The notes beneath the pieces were generated by a model, which was not told where the DNA came from, made no database searches, and saw only the letters and a program-made list of their open reading frames with translations. This document shows, one piece after another, positions 1 through 6,444 of a DNA stretch of 7,810 bases (position 1 is its first letter; each line of letters begins with the position of its first letter). The stretch is from assembly GCA_005777515.1 (NCBI GenBank), contig SXMA01000112.1, positions 1 to 7,810 on the forward strand, read 5' to 3'. Both the position numbers and the translations under genes were made by a program. The DNA comes from Actinomycetota bacterium. GTDB taxonomy: Bacteria > Actinomycetota > Actinomycetes > Nanopelagicales > Nanopelagicaceae.

Positions 1-615
1 AACCCACATAATGGCGCCAACTTCATCACAGATACTTCTTACTGTTTTAAAATCAATCAAGCTTGGATAGGCAGTTGCTCCTGAGCAGATCATCTTTGGT
101 TTAACTCTTAGGGCGATATCGCGAAGCTCGTCATAGTCAATTAACTCGTTATCTTGTCTGACTCCATATGATTCAACGTTAAACCACTTACCAGAGAAAT
201 TAACTTTAGAGCCATGGGTTAGATGACCACCGTGTGGAAGTGACATCGCAAGAACGGTATCCCCAGGCTTGGTAAATGCTTGGTAAACCGCAACATTGGC
301 ACTTGCTCCAGAGTGAGGTTGCAGATTTGCATGTTCAGCCCCAAATAACTCTTTAGCTCTTGCAATTCCAATTACTTCAGCCTTATCGACCTCTTCGCAT
401 CCTCCGTAATAGCGCGTGCCTGGATAGCCTTCAGCATATTTATTTGAAAGAGTTGAACCAAGGGCAGCAAGAACTGCTGGAGATGTGAAATTCTCACTTG
501 CTATTAATTGCAGGTTCTGGCGCTGTCTATCAAGTTCAGAAATTAAGATTGCCGCAATCTCTGAATCTTGCTTCTGAAGGGCCTGGAAATCTGGGCCGAA
601 GAAAGTCTCTGACAT
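1..615 (-). CDS. glyA: Serine hydroxymethyltransferase, N-terminal 205 residues (runs off the window)
   Basis: The enzyme interconverts serine and glycine with tetrahydrofolate and PLP in the cytoplasm and is a main source of one-carbon units. Read from 615 downward, the frame is open to base 1 and begins [13 protein letters not shown]. It shows the SHMT hallmarks in order: LIASENFTS (about 37-45), [15 protein letters not shown] with CEEVD (58-76), [10 protein letters not shown] (98-107) and [12 protein letters not shown] (124-135). The PLP-binding lysine and the C-terminal half lie beyond the window, so integrity cannot be judged. The ATG at 615 is supported by AGGA at 627-624, eight bases upstream, which overlaps the stop codon of the preceding gene. 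The gap to that gene is 10 bases, so glyA is probably the last visible member of the prfA-prmC-sua5-like operon. The family assignment is near certain. Confidence 0.96.
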   Translation of the reverse strand, partial: MSETFFGPDFQALQKQDSEIAAILISELDRQRQNLQLIASENFTSPAVLAALGSTLSNKYAEGYPGTRYYGGCEEVDKAEVIGIARAKELFGAEHANLQPHSGASANVAVYQAFTKPGDTVLAMSLPHGGHLTHGSKVNFSGKWFNVESYGVRQDNELIDYDELRDIALRVKPKMICSGATAYPSLIDFKTVRSICDEVGAIMWV

Positions 616-625
616 GGCCTAAATC

Positions 626-1279
626 CTAGGCGGGAACTGAAATATTGGCAGAAACAGAGCGCAAGTCGGCAAGTGATATTGCTCCCGCGCGAACCAGCCT
701 TGCCCCTTCTTGCTCAATAGCAATAACGGTAGAGCTTGGCCCCTCTGGCAGTTCACCAAGATCAAAGAGCGCTGCATAATCACTATCTAAAGCTGGAAAG
801 AAAGTGGATTTTCTTGGAACAGGTCTTCCAGATAGGCAGGCCGCTCCAACAGCTAATGGGCCTGAGGCAAGTGCAACGCTTCGAACAAATTCTGCATTTG
901 GTACTCGAACTGAAATTTCATTTAAGGCTCTTGCATCTCCCAAATCCCAGACTAAACCTTGAGCAGGGGTGAGATTAATGGTTAAAAGACCCGGCCAGAA
1001 TTTTTCTGCAAGCGCAGTTATCGTCTCACCGAATTGGAGAGAAATTCCTTTAACAGTTTTGACATCTCCAACGATTACCTGTGCCGCAGTTGCTGGCGGA
1101 GATTGACGTAGTTTGTGAACTTTCTTTACTGCGCCATGATTGAAGGCATCTGCTAAATACACATAGCCATGTTCAAGTGGTGCAATGATTAACTTGCCAT
1201 CTCGAAGAGAGGCCACTGCTCTTTCGATCAACTCATTACTATCAATCAGGCCATCGGTTAGCGAGTATCTCTCTGCCAT
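626..1279 (-). CDS. Divergent Sua5/YrdC/TsaC-family protein with degraded active-site motifs
   Basis: By position (after prmC) and fold landmarks this is the actinobacterial threonylcarbamoyl-AMP synthase (TsaC/Sua5), which makes the precursor of t6A at tRNA position 37 from threonine, bicarbonate and ATP. Retained features are the start of the domain (RDGKLIIAP, 26-34), ADAF (43-46), VIVG (68-71), FWPGLLT (94-100), WDLGDA (111-116), SVRVP (123-127), LSGRPVP (149-155), SSTVI (182-186) and AGAIS (198-202). The signature motifs are altered: the usual PTxTVYGLG reads PLEHGYVYL (34-42), the SxN of PSANLSG reads AAC (146-148), and RPG reads RAG (197-199). A KLR (56-58) lies about two residues off the expected KxR place. 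The frame is intact at 217 residues, close to bacterial TsaC/Sua5-type length. The ATG shares its A with the prmC TAA (TAATG), with AGAGG seven bases upstream. Membership is fairly sure. Activity is doubtful, so no symbol is given. Confidence 0.85.
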   Translation of the reverse strand: MAERYSLTDGLIDSNELIERAVASLRDGKLIIAPLEHGYVYLADAFNHGAVKKVHKLRQSPPATAAQVIVGDVKTVKGISLQFGETITALAEKFWPGLLTINLTPAQGLVWDLGDARALNEISVRVPNAEFVRSVALASGPLAVGAACLSGRPVPRKSTFFPALDSDYAALFDLGELPEGPSSTVIAIEQEGARLVRAGAISLADLRSVSANISVPA

Positions 1280-2148
1280 TACTCTGCCTCTCGCCTAGCG
1301 CTGATCCATCTTGGGCGATTATTTAAATCGCGATTCAGATTTATCTCAGAGTAGCCCTTTGATAACTCAGCCTCAAGTAGGAGAGATTGGCTCTCATGGT
1401 GTTCCATAATCAACAGACCGCCAGGCTTTAATAAGACAGATGCAGCCTGAATAAATCTTCTCGGAATCTCAAGACCATCAGCCCCGCCACCAAAGAGCGC
1501 CTCTTCTGGTTCATTTTCAACTACTAACTCGGGTAATTGATCGCCATCTGGGACATAGGGAGGGTTTGCAATAACAATGTCGCATTTAACTCCCTCTAGA
1601 ACCTCTAAAACATCTCCAAAAATAACGCGAACCGAGACATCACACGCTGCAATATTGCACTTAAGCCATTCAATAGCTTCATCTGATTTTTCAACAGCGA
1701 CAACAGTTACTGGCCAATTCCTCTGCTCTGCCTCATGGGCAATGGAGATAGCAAGTGCTCCGCTACCTGAACCTAGATCAATAACGCTTACTGGCGCCTT
1801 ACTTGATTGGCCCTGGATTAATTGAATTTTTTCAATCTCAATAAGTGCCGCATCAACTAAAGCCTCACTCTCCGGCCTTGGAATCAAGACGCCCTGTCCT
1901 ACCTGAAAAGTTAAGTGCCTAAACGGAGCGTACCCAATCAAGTATTGGGTGGGTTTTCCTGAAATTCTCTTTGCGATTAGCTCATCGAGGAGTTCGACTT
2001 GCTCCAGATCTAAATCAAAATCTCTGGCATGAAGTTCCATGCGCTCAACGCCTAGGACAAATGCCAAAATTAATTCAGCATCCACCTCTGATATTCCAGC
2101 AGATGCGAATTGCATCTTTTTATCTTTAAGAACCTGCTTTATGCTCAT
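1279..2148 (-). CDS. prmC: Peptide chain release factor N5-glutamine methyltransferase PrmC
   Basis: This SAM-dependent enzyme methylates the glutamine of the GGQ motif in release factors, which speeds peptide release. The 289-residue protein has an N-terminal helical factor-binding domain (about 1-80, with GKPTQYLIGYAPF at 64-76) and the linker LIPRPESE (88-95). A Rossmann methyltransferase core follows, with the SAM loop DLGSGSG (124-130) and the catalytic NPPY (195-198) that binds the substrate glutamine. It ends in an actinobacterial-looking NRPRWISARR. I chose the ATG at 2148, four bases after the prfA stop. The frame stays open to an ATG at 2208, but those 20 extra residues would overlap prfA out of frame and do not resemble the family. 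The Shine-Dalgarno at 2148 is weak, suggesting coupling to prfA translation. Its substrate RF1 is encoded immediately upstream, the usual pairing. Confidence 0.97.
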   Translation of the reverse strand: MSIKQVLKDKKMQFASAGISEVDAELILAFVLGVERMELHARDFDLDLEQVELLDELIAKRISGKPTQYLIGYAPFRHLTFQVGQGVLIPRPESEALVDAALIEIEKIQLIQGQSSKAPVSVIDLGSGSGALAISIAHEAEQRNWPVTVVAVEKSDEAIEWLKCNIAACDVSVRVIFGDVLEVLEGVKCDIVIANPPYVPDGDQLPELVVENEPEEALFGGGADGLEIPRRFIQAASVLLKPGGLLIMEHHESQSLLLEAELSKGYSEINLNRDLNNRPRWISARREAE

Positions 2149-2152
2149 TATT

Positions 2153-3247
2153 TTATGCTTCAGCAGCTGAGAGCTTCTCTGCCTTATCAGCCTCAAGCAG
2201 CGCTCCAATTACTTCATCAAGCTCGCCATTTAATACTGCATCAAGATTATTTGCCTTGAAATTTACTCGATGATCGCTTATGCGATTTTCTGGAAAGTTA
2301 TAGGTGCGAATTCGCTCAGATCTATCAACAGTTCGAACTTGGCTCTTTCTAGTGGCAGATGCTGCTGCATCCGCTGCCTCTTGAGCAGCAGCCAACATTC
2401 TGGCTCTAAGAATGCGAAGCGCTGATTCTTTATTCTGTAATTGGCTCTTCTCGTTCTGGCAAGAAACTACGATGCCAGTTGGGATATGAGTGATACGTAC
2501 TGCTGAATCAGTGGTGTTAACGCTCTGCCCACCAGGACCTGAAGAGCGATAAACGTCGATGCGTAGCTCGTTCATATTGATCTGCACATCAATTTCCTCT
2601 GCCTCTGGAAGAACTAGAACTCCTGCAGCCGAGGTGTGGATTCGCCCCTGCGATTCAGTTTCTGGAACTCTTTGAACTCTATGAACTCCGCCTTCAAATT
2701 TGAGCTTTGAAAATGGGGCTGACCCCGCAGCCGCTCCACCGCGAGCCTTTACTGCAACAGAAATATCTTTATAGCCACCCAAATCACTTTCAGTGACATC
2801 AATGATTTCAGTCTTCCAGCCTTGCTTCTCGGCATACCGTAGATACATTCTCAATAGGTCTCCAGCGAAGAGAGCCGATTCATCCCCGCCAGCTCCAGCC
2901 TTAATTTCTAAAATAACATCTCGGTCATCATTGGGATCCCTTGGCAATAGCAACTCTTCCATGGCGCTTGCATATTCTTCATAGGCCTTTTCTAACGCAG
3001 GTATCTCTGCAGCAAAGTCTGGTTCCACTTCTGCTAGTTCGCGAGCAGCACTTAAATCCTCTTCAGACTTTCTAAAGGCGCGATAGCCAGCAATGACAGG
3101 TCCTAATTGGGCATATCTCTTTCCAAGCTGACGAGCTTTTCCTTGATCAGCGTGAATTGATGGATCTGCCATATCTTTTTCCAGTTGCTCATACTCTTTA
3201 AGAATTTCAGGCATGGTGGAGAAACGATTGGCATTCTTCTCAGCCAT
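2153..3247 (-). CDS. prfA: Peptide chain release factor 1 (RF1)
   Basis: RF1 recognises UAA and UAG in the ribosomal A site and triggers peptidyl-tRNA hydrolysis. The 364 residues show the coiled N-terminal domain 1 (about 15-105), the PCRF region beginning [15 protein letters not shown] (113-127), and [12 protein letters not shown] followed by the codon-reading tripeptide PET (195-197), which fits the PxT of RF1 and not the SPF of RF2. The catalytic GGQ lies at 239-241 within [12 protein letters not shown], and the conserved [13 protein letters not shown] at 310-322. Length is normal. The ATG at 3247 has a strong purine-rich Shine-Dalgarno (AAGGGAGAGG, 3260-3251), which settles the start over the Met at residue 12. 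An intrinsic terminator lies upstream, after rpmE2. No convincing promoter is visible in the short gap, so read-through or a hidden promoter must drive it. PrmC, which methylates its GGQ, follows four bases downstream. Confidence 0.98.
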   Translation of the reverse strand: MAEKNANRFSTMPEILKEYEQLEKDMADPSIHADQGKARQLGKRYAQLGPVIAGYRAFRKSEEDLSAARELAEVEPDFAAEIPALEKAYEEYASAMEELLLPRDPNDDRDVILEIKAGAGGDESALFAGDLLRMYLRYAEKQGWKTEIIDVTESDLGGYKDISVAVKARGGAAAGSAPFSKLKFEGGVHRVQRVPETESQGRIHTSAAGVLVLPEAEEIDVQINMNELRIDVYRSSGPGGQSVNTTDSAVRITHIPTGIVVSCQNEKSQLQNKESALRILRARMLAAAQEAADAAASATRKSQVRTVDRSERIRTYNFPENRISDHRVNFKANNLDAVLNGELDEVIGALLEADKAEKLSAAEA

Positions 3248-3250
3248 TTG

Positions 3251-3260
3251 CCTCTCCCTT
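3251..3260 (-). promoter_or_regulatory. Strong Shine-Dalgarno of prfA
   Basis: On the minus strand the bases read AAGGGAGAGG, ending three bases before the ATG at 3247; the GGGAG core sits at a workable distance. It is the strongest ribosome-binding site in the window and supports the 3247 start. It also suggests that prfA is translated independently of rpmE2. Confidence 0.75.
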
Positions 3261-3290
3261 CCTAATCAGAGTAAATCTAGTGCGCTAAAT

Positions 3291-3330
3291 AAGAAAAGAC
3301 CGCACCCCAACTACTTAAGGGGCAACGGCC
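3291..3330 (-). terminator. Intrinsic terminator downstream of rpmE2
   Basis: The minus-strand transcript reads GGCCGTTGCCCC (3330-3319), a loop of about ten bases, then GGGGTGCGGTC (3308-3298), followed by TTTTCTT. The arms pair over about 11 base pairs, including three G-U wobbles, with one bulged T, and the U-rich tail follows directly. It begins 13 bases after the rpmE2 stop, the classic place for a Rho-independent terminator, and separates rpmE2 from prfA. The stem was paired by eye; no folding energy was computed. Confidence 0.75.
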
Positions 3331-3343
3331 TTTACTTTAAAAG

Positions 3344-3601
3344 CTACTTCTTGGTCTGTTGTTTCTTAGCTCTCTCTTCGAACTTAGCTACACGTCCACC
3401 GGTATCAAGGATGCGCTGCTTGCCAGTGTAGAAAGGATGGCTAGCTGAGGAAATTTCCACAGTAACTAGCGGATACTCCTTGCCATCGCTCCAGACCATC
3501 TTCTGGTCACTTTTCATTGTAGAGCGAGTCAAAATTGCAAAATCTGCAGAGGTGTCACGGAATATCACATATCCATATTCAGGATGAATATCTTTACGCA
3601 T
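3344..3601 (-). CDS. rpmE2: Type B (zinc-free) 50S ribosomal protein L31
   Basis: L31 joins the large and small ribosomal subunits across the central protuberance bridge. The 85-residue product begins [12 protein letters not shown] and contains [29 protein letters not shown] and [13 protein letters not shown], the hallmarks of the type B subfamily, followed by a basic tail (RAKKQQTKK). It has no cysteine, so the CxxC zinc site of classical L31 is absent. Two in-frame ATGs lie six bases apart. The AAGGAG at 3615-3610 is eight bases from the ATG at 3601 but only two from the ATG at 3607, and the family usually starts just before KDIHP, so 3601 is preferred; starting at 3607 adds Met-Lys. The gene sits between rho and prfA, where actinobacteria normally keep an L31 gene. 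A structured leader precedes it and an intrinsic terminator follows. Confidence 0.96.
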   Translation of the reverse strand: MRKDIHPEYGYVIFRDTSADFAILTRSTMKSDQKMVWSDGKEYPLVTVEISSASHPFYTGKQRILDTGGRVAKFEERAKKQQTKK

Positions 3602-3607
3602 CTTCAT

Positions 3608-3708
3608 TGCTCCTTATTTTTCATCTAGCTGGGTCCGAGGAATTTCGGTGAACCAGCCACTTAGGTGCGAAGGCTACCTAACGCCCCCACATTTGAGCCA
3701 ATTGGCTC
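3608..3708 (-). promoter_or_regulatory. Structured rho-rpmE2 gap, candidate L31 mRNA leader
   Basis: This 101-base gap contains three inverted repeats in the minus-strand RNA. First is a perfect 14-base palindrome GAGCCAATTGGCTC (3708-3695) directly after the rho stop. Second is TTAGGT/ACCTAA with a nine-base loop (3681-3661). Third is a longer hairpin (3658-3627): lower stem GGCTGG/CCAGCT (six pairs, one G-U), an asymmetric internal loop, upper stem CCGA/TCGG and a six-base loop. None is followed by a U tract, so they do not look like terminators. Ribosomal-protein leaders for L31, including actinobacterial ones, are known, and this would be a natural place for one. I cannot confirm a match to any described consensus. 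No clear promoter or Zur-like palindrome was seen. Confidence 0.4.
3610..3615 (-). promoter_or_regulatory. Shine-Dalgarno that decides the rpmE2 start
   Basis: AAGGAG is a perfect anti-16S match. It lies two bases upstream of the ATG at 3607 and eight bases upstream of the ATG at 3601. The second spacing is optimal and the first is too short, which points to 3601 as the working start. Confidence 0.7.
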
Positions 3709-5316
3709 CTACTCCCCCTTCGGGGATTGATCAGGACCAACGGTGGTCTTTTGAACCTGCATCAAAAATTCAGAATTCGACTTAGTGCCCTTCATCTTCT
3801 CAAGGAGAAGTTCAAGTGCTTGTTGGGAATCAAGGGCGTGTAGAACTCGACGTAGCTTCCAGACAATATTTAGCTCCTCAGGACCCATAAGAATTTCTTC
3901 CTTACGAGTTCCAGATGCATCGATATCAACTGCGGGGAAGATGCGCTTGTCAGCAAATCTGCGATCCAGCTTAAGCTCCATATTTCCAGTTCCTTTAAAC
4001 TCTTCAAAGATAACTTCATCCATCTTTGAGCCAGTTTCAACTAGAGCTGTGGCCAAGATAGTTAGTGATCCACCATCTTCAATATTTCTTGCTGCTCCAA
4101 AGAATTTCTTTGGTGGATAAAGAGCCGCGGAATCAACACCACCGGAGAGAATTCTTCCTGATGCTGGAGCTGCGATGTTGTAAGCACGACCAAGACGAGT
4201 AATTGAATCAAGTAAAACAACAACGTCATGACCTAGCTCTACTAAACGCTTGGCGCGTTCAATAGCAAGTTCAGCAACGGTGGTGTGATCATCTGCAGGA
4301 CGATCAAAAGTTGATGCGATTACTTCGCCCTTTACTGATCTTTGCATATCAGTAACTTCCTCTGGACGCTCATCAACTAGAACCACCATTAAGTGACACT
4401 CTGGGTTATTGGTAGTGATGGCATTAGCAATTGCCTGCAGCACCATAGTTTTTCCAGCCTTTGGTGGGGAGACAATTAATCCACGCTGACCTTTACCAAT
4501 CGGGGCAATCAAATCAATTACGCGAGTAGTTAATACGTTTGGCAGAGTCTCAAGACGTAGACGATCCTGCGGATAGAGTGGAACAAGTTTTGAGAAATCT
4601 ACTCTCTCCTTAGAACTATCTGGCTCCATGCCATTGATAGTGTCGAGGCGAACTAGAGCATTGAATTTCTCTCTCTTTTCTCCCTCGCGTGCCTGACGCA
4701 CCTGACCGGTGACTACATCGCCTTTTCTAAGGCCATATTTGCGCACTTGTTGCAGCGATACATAAACATCATTTGGACCAGGGAGATATCCGGCGGTTCG
4801 AAGGAATGCATAGTTATCGAGAATATCTAGCAAGCCCCCAACTGGAAGCAAAACATCATCTTCACTTAAAACTATCTCACGCTCTCCGCGGTTTGAGCGA
4901 TCCCTGTCTCTAAAGCGATCACGGCCTCTATCGCGGTGACGATCTCTACGCCACTCTCTATCGCCTCGAGAGTTATCTCGTGAATTACTGTTATTTGAAT
5001 TATTAGAGTTATTACTTGAATTATCTGAAGGCATTTCATCCTCATCTTGATCATCATCACTATCGGATGATGCTGTCTCGTTTGAATTGTTGTCGCGTCG
5101 CTTTTGATTCCTTGCAGCTCGCTTTGCTTCGCGTTCAGCTTTAGCAGCTTCGCGGTTAGCGGCCTGCAGGTCGGTGATTGCTGTTACCAGGTCAGGCTTC
5201 TTTAACTCTGCTGCGCCTTCGATACCTAGATTAGTTGCAATTTTTCTTAACTCAGGAAGTAGCAATGCAGATAGATCGCCAGATTCTCTCCGAGCACGTG
5301 TGCTTGTTTCTGCCAT
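3709..5316 (-). CDS. rho: Transcription termination factor Rho with an actinobacterial low-complexity insertion
   Basis: Rho is a hexameric RNA-dependent ATPase and translocase that ends transcription. The 535 residues, against roughly 420 in E. coli, comprise a Rho_N helical domain (about 13-52) and a disordered insertion (about 55-147). The cold-shock-like RNA-binding domain follows (about 150-230, with [21 protein letters not shown]). The ATPase core then carries Walker A SPPKAGKT (283-290), Walker B VVVLLD (365-370), the Q-loop [19 protein letters not shown] (389-407) and the R-loop [10 protein letters not shown] (438-447). All catalytic motifs are intact. The insertion accounts for the extra length and is typical of actinobacterial Rho. 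The ATG at 5316 follows a purine-rich but non-canonical AGAAAAGAA rather than a good Shine-Dalgarno, so translation may be modest or controlled. A 178-base leader with a candidate promoter lies upstream. rpmE2 follows after 101 bases. Confidence 0.98.
   Translation of the reverse strand: MAETSTRARRESGDLSALLLPELRKIATNLGIEGAAELKKPDLVTAITDLQAANREAAKAEREAKRAARNQKRRDNNSNETASSDSDDDQDEDEMPSDNSSNNSNNSNNSNSRDNSRGDREWRRDRHRDRGRDRFRDRDRSNRGEREIVLSEDDVLLPVGGLLDILDNYAFLRTAGYLPGPNDVYVSLQQVRKYGLRKGDVVTGQVRQAREGEKREKFNALVRLDTINGMEPDSSKERVDFSKLVPLYPQDRLRLETLPNVLTTRVIDLIAPIGKGQRGLIVSPPKAGKTMVLQAIANAITTNNPECHLMVVLVDERPEEVTDMQRSVKGEVIASTFDRPADDHTTVAELAIERAKRLVELGHDVVVLLDSITRLGRAYNIAAPASGRILSGGVDSAALYPPKKFFGAARNIEDGGSLTILATALVETGSKMDEVIFEEFKGTGNMELKLDRRFADKRIFPAVDIDASGTRKEEILMGPEELNIVWKLRRVLHALDSQQALELLLEKMKGTKSNSEFLMQVQKTTVGPDQSPKGE
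4888..5019 (-). repeat. rho: Low-complexity coding repeats in the Rho insertion (Ser-Asn then Arg-Asp tracts)
   Basis: Within rho, 5019-4981 encodes imperfect nine-base Ser-Asn-Asn units (residues 100-112). 4980-4888 encodes an Arg/Asp-rich tract with RDR, RHRDR and GRDRFRD units (113-143). Just upstream, residues 56-74 are strongly basic and 83-98 strongly acidic. The codons within the repeats vary (AAT/AAC, TCA/TCT/AGT), so the amino-acid pattern is repeated more faithfully than the DNA. Confidence 0.7.
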
Positions 5317-5494
5317 TTATGGTTCTTTTCTAGACCTTAGGTGAGATCTTTTAGTTTGAATTTGTGATTTTTTTATCTGGTCTTACGGGAAGTATCAGAT
5401 TGTGGACTCAATTTGCATGCCCTACGAGACCGAAATCTACCACTGCCTCGTCTTAACCGACAAATCCAGGGCTTGACCCGCTTTTCAAGGCTAT
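5317..5494 (-). promoter_or_regulatory. thrB-rho intergenic leader of rho
   Basis: This 178-base gap is the longest non-coding stretch in the window. No ORF or convincing terminator for thrB is visible; the only candidate near the thrB end is a four-pair GGGT/GCCC hairpin without a U tract. In the sense direction it carries a candidate promoter, a purine-rich A run (5374-5368) and the pentamer GGTCT twice (5431-5427 and 5336-5332). The complementary AGACC lies between them (5383-5379). The first GGTCT and AGACC enclose a further GGG/CCC match, so a long-range stem is possible. Rho commonly controls its own leader, but nothing here proves it. Confidence 0.4.
5434..5463 (-). promoter_or_regulatory. 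Candidate sigma70-type promoter for rho
   Basis: TTGTCG (5463-5458), an 18-base spacer and TAGATT (5439-5434) each match four of six consensus bases for the -35 and -10 boxes. This would place transcription start near 5427 and give an untranslated leader of about 110 bases before rho. It was found by eye, and matches of this quality occur by chance. Confidence 0.3.
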
Positions 5495-6442
5495 TTATAC
5501 CGCTGCAATCCTTACACCTGTTGGAGAAATCTCAAGATCCATTGCCTTAAAGTGATTGCCTCCACTGCGAATCAAATCGTCATGCTCGGCCTTGGTTGCA
5601 GTGTGCAATACCAGAACTGAGGGCCCTGCCCCAGAAATCATTGCCGCCACCCCAGCTTTTCTAAATTTATTGACTAGATCTATCGATCTTGGCATAGCCT
5701 CTCTGCGATAACTCTGGTGAAGAAGATCTTGCGTTGCCGCAAAAAGAAGCTCTGGCCTGGAAGATAAAGCATGAACTAAAAGGGCTGATCTTCCAGAATT
5801 AATGCTGGCATCTTTATGAGATATCTGCTCGGGAAGCATCTTGCGCGCCTTGCCCGTTGAAAGTTGAGTATCTGGCACAAATAAAAGAGCTCGAATGTTT
5901 GGATCAACGCTAAAGCCTGAAGCACAGCCAGTTACAACTTTTGCTCTATCTTCCATCCAGGAAATTGTTGCACCGCCAAAAGTTGCAGCGGCAACATTGT
6001 CTGGATGTCCTTCAATATCTGTAGCAAGAGCAATTAGATCATCATCGCTCATCAAATTACTTCCAGAGAGAACTAAAGATCTAGAAAGACTTAGGCCGCC
6101 AACAATTGCAGCAGCTGATGACCCGAGTCCTCTGCCATGAGGAATTTCGTTTAGGCATCTAAGTGCTATACCTCTTGGTTTGCCTCCCATAAACTCAAAA
6201 CCAGCCATCATCGATTTAATGACTAGATGCTTGCCATCTTTTTTAACATCATCGGCGCCCTGACCCGTTACATCAACATCAAATACTTCATCATCTAAAA
6301 TTTGAGCAACGTAGGTGTCACGAAGTTCAAGGGCCAGAGCTAGGCAATCAAAACCAGGACCTAAATTGGCAGAGCTTGCCGGAACACTTGCCTGCATAGG
6401 AGTTGCCTTATAGGTGAGGCGATCTTTAAATCCTCTAGACAT
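5495..6442 (-). CDS. thrB: Homoserine kinase
   Basis: It phosphorylates homoserine with ATP to O-phosphohomoserine, the substrate of threonine synthase. The 315-residue GHMP-family kinase shows motif 1 VPASSANLGPGFD (20-32), the ATP phosphate loop IPHGRGLGSSAAA (100-112), EGHPDNVAAATFGG (144-157) and motif 3 ISGAGPSVLVL (269-279). Length is normal and no key motif is missing. The ATG at 6442 lies two bases after the thrC stop and has only a weak Shine-Dalgarno, consistent with coupling to thrC. An alternative ATG at 6397 (residue 16, just before QASVPASSANLG) has AAGG eight bases upstream and would give a 300-residue protein that still contains every motif, so the exact start is unsettled. 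It is the last gene of the threonine cluster before the rho leader. Confidence 0.97.
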   Translation of the reverse strand: MSRGFKDRLTYKATPMQASVPASSANLGPGFDCLALALELRDTYVAQILDDEVFDVDVTGQGADDVKKDGKHLVIKSMMAGFEFMGGKPRGIALRCLNEIPHGRGLGSSAAAIVGGLSLSRSLVLSGSNLMSDDDLIALATDIEGHPDNVAAATFGGATISWMEDRAKVVTGCASGFSVDPNIRALLFVPDTQLSTGKARKMLPEQISHKDASINSGRSALLVHALSSRPELLFAATQDLLHQSYRREAMPRSIDLVNKFRKAGVAAMISGAGPSVLVLHTATKAEHDDLIRSGGNHFKAMDLEISPTGVRIAAV

Positions 6443-6444
6443 AG

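Noticed and set aside
736..972. Plus-strand open frames of 60-110 codons opposite several genes (736-972, 1577-1825, 3785-4120, 5895-6140 and others)
   Set aside because: Each lies opposite a well-conserved minus-strand gene, lacks a recognisable domain and a ribosome-binding context, and is best explained as an antisense shadow.
1932..1950. ACCCAAT/ATTGGGT seven-base inverted repeat followed on the plus strand by GGGTTTT, resembling a terminator
   Set aside because: It lies in the middle of prmC and encodes the highly conserved PTQYLIGY segment, so protein constraint explains it, and no plus-strand gene precedes it.
2149..2208. A 20-residue N-terminal extension of PrmC from an ATG at 2208
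   Set aside because: It overlaps the end of prfA out of frame, does not resemble PrmC N-termini, and the ATG at 2148 gives the family-typical length four bases after the prfA stop.
2657..2665. PET instead of PAT or PVT at the RF1 codon-recognition tripeptide
   Set aside because: RF1 requires only the PxT pattern, and PET occurs in other bacterial RF1 proteins, so it is not evidence of changed stop-codon use.
3661..3708. A promoter for rpmE2 built from TTGGCT and TAGGTA
   Set aside because: The spacer is 15 bases and the -10 box is poor, so the match is no better than chance.
4872..5060. A 62-codon open frame on the minus strand inside the Rho insertion
   Set aside because: It is an out-of-frame reading of the low-complexity rho DNA, composed mostly of Ile, Met and Glu repeats, with no support as a gene.
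5470..5480. GGGTCAAGCCC hairpin after thrB as a terminator
   Set aside because: The stem has only four pairs including a G-U, and no U tract follows.
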